A stretch of DNA of 64,000 nt, from positions 31,095,300 through 31,159,299 of the forward strand of contig OX465581.1 of assembly GCA_950022655.1 (NCBI GenBank), given 5' to 3'. Of the stretch, positions 59,801-64,000 are shown in pieces; the first letter of the stretch is position 1, and each line of letters begins with the position of its first letter. The stretch comes from Alentia gelatinosa. Taxonomy: Eukaryota; Annelida; Polychaeta; Phyllodocida; Polynoidae. The notes beneath the pieces were generated by a model. It was not told the origin of the DNA, ran no database searches, and saw only the letters and a program-made list of their open reading frames with translations. The translations under genes were made by a program, and so were the position numbers.

Positions 59801-62593
59801 TATCTAGTGAAATGGTAGATCGTAGTTCAAAACAAATTGATAAATTCCAATCAGTATAAGCAAACACAAAGTCTTTTTAATGCCAATAGAGTTGCTGATG
59901 GACACAGAGCTGGGGAACAAAGATCAGAATCTTAGTAAATACCAAAGTCACGAAAAGTCCCAAAAGTAAATACAGACACGCAAGTATCTTCGTTCATATG
60001 GAAGAACTATAACCAGGGATGTCAGCACCCCTTGGAAATATTCCCTTAAGTCATTTGCGACCCCCCTCCCCCCCCCCCCCCCACACACACATCTTCTGAA
60101 AAAAAATCTTGAGCAAGTCTAGAGAGGGGCATATAGGATGCCTCCTGCACCCGCCGGGTAGGTCGGGTACCATGCCTTGACCATGGTTGCATTGACCTCA
60201 TTACTGCACCCCGACTCAATCCCAGGGTGAACAATGATGTGTGTGTTGTGAACTTACACTCCCCCTACACATTCTAGGTTCTAATACGATTGGAGAGTTT
60301 CAGGCGGTTCAGGGAGTCACTGATATCCTATGGCAGTTAAACACACAGGCAGCGTCCATTCAGGGAGCCTCCCTGACTCTGCAAGGCCCTTGAGCCCACA
60401 GGGAACCACGAGTCAGGTACTGCTAGGTGGCTGTAACCGGCGCCGTGTGTGTGCCTCCCGCTGCCGGCCGCTAGCGGGTACCGCTGCCGGCCGCGGGGTA
60501 CCCGCTAGCGGCAGCCTATACATCACAGTTCAGTGCAGATTTTGGAAATATGTAGAGGTGAAGATAATCCCTGAAATCCTGAAATTCCCTGAGAACTGGC
60601 ATCCCTGTATAACACTACACAATTTGAATAATCTATTTTAGCTGGAGGTAGCCCTTAACACAGCCTCATCCATAACATACACAATTTGAATAAAGGAACT
60701 TTTTTTTTATAAAGGTATAGTCTTCGCAACGTCCTTTAAAATAATTTTTCATTCACTGACCATCGTTCCACAGATGATATGTTAATAAGCCCATTGGGGA
60801 ATATATACAGCCAAATATCGGTTAGGTAAGATCGGAAATTCCTTTTAATTGGTATCTATTCAGTGTCTAACACTACGTGGTGGGTTAACAAGCATATTGG
60901 GGAGGTATATTGGGGAAAAACGGAGAGACTAGCTAAGATTCTGCGGACATTAAGAAGCACAGGTAGAGGCTGACCGGATACATATCCGACATGCAGAGGA
61001 GAAAATGCTAGCGATAAAAGAAAGGGCTGACAGTAATAAAGGCGCATTAAGCACGACTGACCTGGTCTTGTTGGCGCTGTTGGTCGGCACTGATCTTTCG
61101 TTTCCAGTCAGCGTTTTCTCTTACGACCCGCGAGAAGAGTTCCTTCTTCTGGTCCTCCGTCACCTCCACGTCCAGCGCCGTCTTCTCCCGACGCATGCGC
61201 CCGCCCTATCACGTAAAGGTAGGTTTTACACATCTATTACCTAGACAATAATCGATGGTTTTGTGGACAGGCGGCCGTAAAGCACCAGTGATTGACGCGT
61301 CGTAATTCACGAGCGGTAGCGAGTGTTTTCCGACATCAACCTCTCGTGGTTTAAAGTATTATGTACCTTCTTTTTATTATTGTCCATCTTTTCGAATGAA
61401 TTAAATCCAGTAATTGACATAATAGGGTCTATCTTTGCTCTATAGCAGAAAGGGACTATTTTTTCCAGTATACCAAGACATTGAAGCTGTATACCACAGT
61501 TTTGAATCCGTATACCACAGTTATTGTATCTGACAGGTTTTATATAAGGGGTCGTGGTTTACTGAATCCCCATACATTTTCAATGGGGACTTTGTATACG
61601 ATGGATAATTAATGAAAAAGGAGGTTAGTGTATGCCTTCTAACACTATCCACATGAACAGTCGGTTCTGCCGTGGTCGTTAGACTTGTACAAGCTTCGTC
61701 CTGATATATCTATGCATTATATATAATGCATAGGCTCAGAGCAGAGACTCAGCTAAACATGCCATGCGCGCATGTCTACATTAACTATCATTCAAGCAAA
61801 CTTTTCTTTAAGATGAAGTGCAGCTGACAACAATAATTCATCTTGAATCAAATCTATTATTTCAAATGAAAATGTCTATCATCTATTATTTCAAATGAAT
61901 AAGGTCGCGTGGGAATGTACACTTTTCCTCTGGGCCCACCAAGATTCATACCGATAGATATATAAATAATCACATCGATATAGATAAACATTGTATATCA
62001 AATGATGAGGTACTCTATAGAATAGATTCATTTCTTTCAAAGGAATCTCCTGCATCCATCTAGTAGGCATGCATTCACTTTTATGATTGCATATTTACCA
62101 TGAAAAAAAGGAAGGTACATAATACGTGGGAATTTTCTTGTAATCGATTCAACTCGCCTTTTACCCAGTAAGTAGTATATGAATTGATTCCTCTGAGTCA
62201 GGCCTGACTAATATCATGAAAAAACTAGTATGGGGAAATGCTAATTCGTTGCCTTAGGTCTATATTTTCACGTGTTAATTGACGATGAAATTTACATCAT
62301 AGTCTAATCTCCTAAAACATATTGCTGAATTTATTTATATTTTTTTTACCTAAATACCTATAAATAACGGTTATCATTAACTCCCGCTTTGAAAACAAAT
62401 AATATCATTCCAATGTTGGATGATGATGATGAGTTTACAAACAGGGGTTTCTTACTGGCAGTGACGGAGTATGCCCGCGAGAGCTGGCCTCTGACATGAC
62501 GTCAGAGAAGACGCCACTGCTCTCGCGCGTGAAGGACTCACTCTCCTGTGCGAGACGCCGAGCTTCCCGCCGCGCCGCCAGTCGCTGTGCCAT
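53664..62593 (-). CDS. 3' part of a split gene for a charged coiled-coil protein (six exons, 268 aa seen)
   Basis: Exons on the minus strand, in transcript order: 62593-62456, 61205-61062, 59531-59505, 58239-58135, 57508-57278 and 53825-53664. Every junction is GT-AG and phase 0, and the joined frame has no stop until TGA at 53664-53666. The product is nearly all helical and charged: an Arg/Ala-rich helix and a Ser-rich linker, then long Gln/Arg/Lys/Glu heptad-like segments, then an acidic run (EEEEE), a short Gly/Thr linker and a terminal basic helix (MALLKQRRLEKKRQRQEQEK). This suggests a cytoskeletal or centrosomal type of structural protein, but the family is not recognised. The first exon seen begins with ATG right after an acceptor (cgcctgcag), so it is probably internal and the true start upstream was not found. 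Confidence 0.75.
53890..57277. other. Intron of the coiled-coil gene; one MITE at its 5' side
   Basis: Besides A-rich tracts near 54280 and the MITE at 56888-57050, no exon in phase with exons E and F was found. Confidence 0.4.
56888..57050. mobile_element. C-tract MITE, GGGGCCATCCATAAAGT family, copy in an intron
   Basis: Left end GGGGCTGTCCATAAATGACG and right end CATGTATGGACGGCCCC; C-tracts lie inside both ends. About 160 bp, in the intron just downstream of exon E. Confidence 0.68.
57278..57508 (-). CDS. Coiled-coil protein, exon E
   Basis: Seventy-seven codons, acceptor atttctgcaacag, donor gttcgt. It reads EELDRQKTAVKERIARVRYE and continues with charged repeats to SQRDRQPTQK. It is the largest exon and clearly coding by composition. 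Confidence 0.85.
58135..58239 (-). CDS. Coiled-coil protein, exon D
   Basis: Thirty-five codons, acceptor attcttcag, donor gtattt. It reads LQRRRRDISNKRQEEADALF and on to ILEKTKQ, with high helix propensity. Confidence 0.8.
58965..59005. mobile_element. Fragment resembling a C-tract MITE end
   Basis: CCCCCACCCCCTCACTACAT followed by ATACTTAATGGGTGACCCC, a weak match to the right end of the family. Confidence 0.3.
59505..59531 (-). CDS. Coiled-coil protein, exon C (27-nt microexon)
   Basis: Nine codons, LEARLKQIT, between acceptor gatgattacag and donor gtaagg. It is phase 0 on both sides and continues the helix between exons B and D. Confidence 0.6.
60014..60607. mobile_element. 594-bp element with CAGGGATGTCAG ends and 6-bp target duplication
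   Basis: CAGGGATGTCAG at the left and CTGGCATCCCTG at the right form 12-bp inverted repeats with one mismatch. TATAAC flanks both sides (60008-60013 and 60608-60613). A near-palindrome of GCTGCCGGCCGCTAGCGGGT type fills about 60458-60514, and a C-tract lies near 60061-60082. It sits in an intron of the coiled-coil gene. The open frames inside are not considered genes. Confidence 0.8.
61062..61205 (-). CDS. Coiled-coil protein, exon B
   Basis: Forty-eight codons, acceptor ttacgtgatag, donor gtcagt. It reads EKTALDVEVTEDQKKELFSR and then a Gln/Arg-rich helix ending DQQRQQDQ. Confidence 0.78.
62456..62593 (-). CDS. Coiled-coil protein, exon A
   Basis: Forty-six codons, acceptor catttcgcctgcag, donor gtaaga. 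It begins MAQRLAARREARRLAQE and continues into a Ser-rich linker (SSGVFSDVMSEASS). It is GC-rich against AT-rich introns. The ATG could be an internal Met. Confidence 0.75.
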
Positions 62594-62651
62594 CTGCAGG
62601 CGAAATGGACAGTTAATTACCATATACCCATGCTGTATATACTGTAAATAT

Positions 62652-62939
62652 CAGGGATGTCAGTTGGGGTCAGAAAAAAACAAGGAAATATTTCCCTGGC
62701 AATACAGGGTTAGACATCAGATCCATATATACACCCAAAATACCTAAAATATAGTAGATACAAATAACATTTCCACTATGGAACATGGGTCTGGAGGCAG
62801 GTTAATTGGGGAATTTATGAGGCATGGTTGGTTTGAGTATTTTTTAATTGTTATGTTCATTTTACACAAAAAAAAGTATATCTTATTCCAAAAATGAAAA
62901 CACAGAATTCCGCGGAAACAAGGAAAACTGACATCCCTG
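62652..62939. mobile_element. 288-bp element of the CAGGGATGTCAG family
   Basis: CAGGGATGTCAG and CTGACATCCCTG are perfect 12-bp inverted repeats, flanked by AAATAT on both sides (62646-62651 and 62940-62945). Lies just upstream of exon A of the coiled-coil gene. A shared GGAAATATTTCCCTGG-like segment links it to the 594-bp copy. Confidence 0.82.
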
Positions 62940-63102
62940 AAATATGCACCGTTCCGCTATATAACGTAAAGATACTGTACGGAACAGTGTTCCATACGGC
63001 AACATACGGAACACTACCCGGTACACGTTGATTGAAATATCAGTTGTAAGGCCAAATTAGATTTAAAAAAATTTAAATATAAATTTCGGGTATATAGTAA
63101 AT

Positions 63103-63252
63103 ATAGAACGACCTACCATGCTTGTACAAGCCACAAAACTCGATACTAATTTACGGTTAATACGGAACTCAGCGTAAACGCCTAGTTCCGTACAAACCGT
63201 ACATTCTCATCTTGTTTTTGGCTTGTACAGCATGGTCAGAACGTTCTATATA
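63103..63252. mobile_element. Palindromic element of about 150 bp
   Basis: Left ATAGAACGACCTACCATGCT and GTACAAGCCA pair with right TGGCTTGTACAGCATGGTC and AACGTTCTAT. An inner inverted pair is built on TACGGAACTCAGC / CTAGTTCCGTAC. Confidence 0.65.
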
Positions 63253-64000
63253 AGTCTTTGCATAAGAGCTCTACTCGGGTAGGGAAGGGACAGAGTGTTA
63301 CTAAATACCACAGATCACTGGAGCTTTTATCAGTGCATGGTGTTAAAGAATATGAGACATAGCTCAACAGAACCAACTCAAATCAGAGAATCTTTTTTCA
63401 GTAGAATACATCATAAATAATTAAGGTGAAAGGAGAGCCTTGTCCTATTATTATACAGATTCCAAGAGTTCCTCTGTATTACACACCGGCAGTATCCTGT
63501 TTTAACACCCTGGAATCTATTGCATCCTCCCAAGGGTAACGGATGGTGTAATTGACATGAGCATACTGTCTAAGTTTCACTTTAGGAGATACTAGAAGTG
63601 TGCCAATCTGGAGAAACCAAGTAAGTCTAATTTAGAAGTCAGTTAGGAATAGCTAATTAGCTTAGATAAATTCTCAAAATTTAAACATAATTTTTTTTCT
63701 CAAAAGAATAGGGAAAAAGATAATTACCACACCGAAAATATAGGTTCAAAGGGATTGACTTTTATGGAGGAGAATTACTTAGCCAGCATCGCAAATGTTA
63801 ATTCGGGTGAGAAGCTAAAGCATAGGTGCACGCTTTCTTCCACCCTTTACATATGCTACTGTGGCTGCAGACATGCTGGACATGGAGGAAAGACCAGAGT
63901 TAACATCAAATTTGTACCTCCTTAGATACCCTTACCATGTAGTTAAAAGGTGTTTTCAAGTTCACAGCATGATATCTAAGTTGTGCGGAAGTGTTATGAT
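63253..64000. other. Window end, no gene seen
   Basis: AT-rich; no upstream exon of the coiled-coil gene could be identified. Confidence 0.35.

Overview
The window reads as nuclear DNA of an invertebrate animal: AT-rich, with GT-AG introns in two split genes, one intronless receptor gene, and a very dense load of small inverted-repeat transposons, microsatellites and decayed retroelements. The receptor and the repeat content point loosely to a marine lophotrochozoan (mollusc, brachiopod or similar), but nothing seen here fixes the species.

Layout. 1-3640: decayed transposon coding remnants on the minus strand. 4503-5888 (+): an intact intronless class A peptide GPCR of 461 aa. 5.9-29 kb: no recognised host gene, but at least ten hairpin or MITE-type elements, a tRNA-derived SINE, a second decayed copy of the 1-3.6 kb transposon, GT-rich minisatellites, a 23.1-23.5 kb tandem array and a pogo/Tigger-like remnant. 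29222-46303 (+): a split gene for a tetratricopeptide-repeat protein. I could join 15 candidate exons with consistent splice phases, giving about 537 aa with TPRs first and a basic, low-complexity tail. Its introns hold a 1063-bp GC-rich transposon with clear target duplications, (TA)n and (CATA)n arrays and nested palindromes. 46.3-53.6 kb: intergenic, with a third decayed transposon copy, a 5'-truncated non-LTR retrotransposon on the minus strand and duplicated (GGGA)n tracts. 53664-62593 (-): the 3' part of a second split gene for a highly charged coiled-coil protein; six phase-0 exons were found, including one of only 27 nt, and the 5' end may lie beyond the window.

The three host genes show no evident functional link. 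The most notable non-genic content is the set of inverted-repeat families: a two-module element bounded by TTATCCTACCCC (three copies), a CAGGGATGTCAG family with 6-bp target duplications (two copies, both in introns of the coiled-coil gene), a C-tract family ending in GGGGCCATCCATAAAGT (several copies), and two cases of nested or interleaved palindromes. All exon boundaries are read by eye without transcripts or homology searches.
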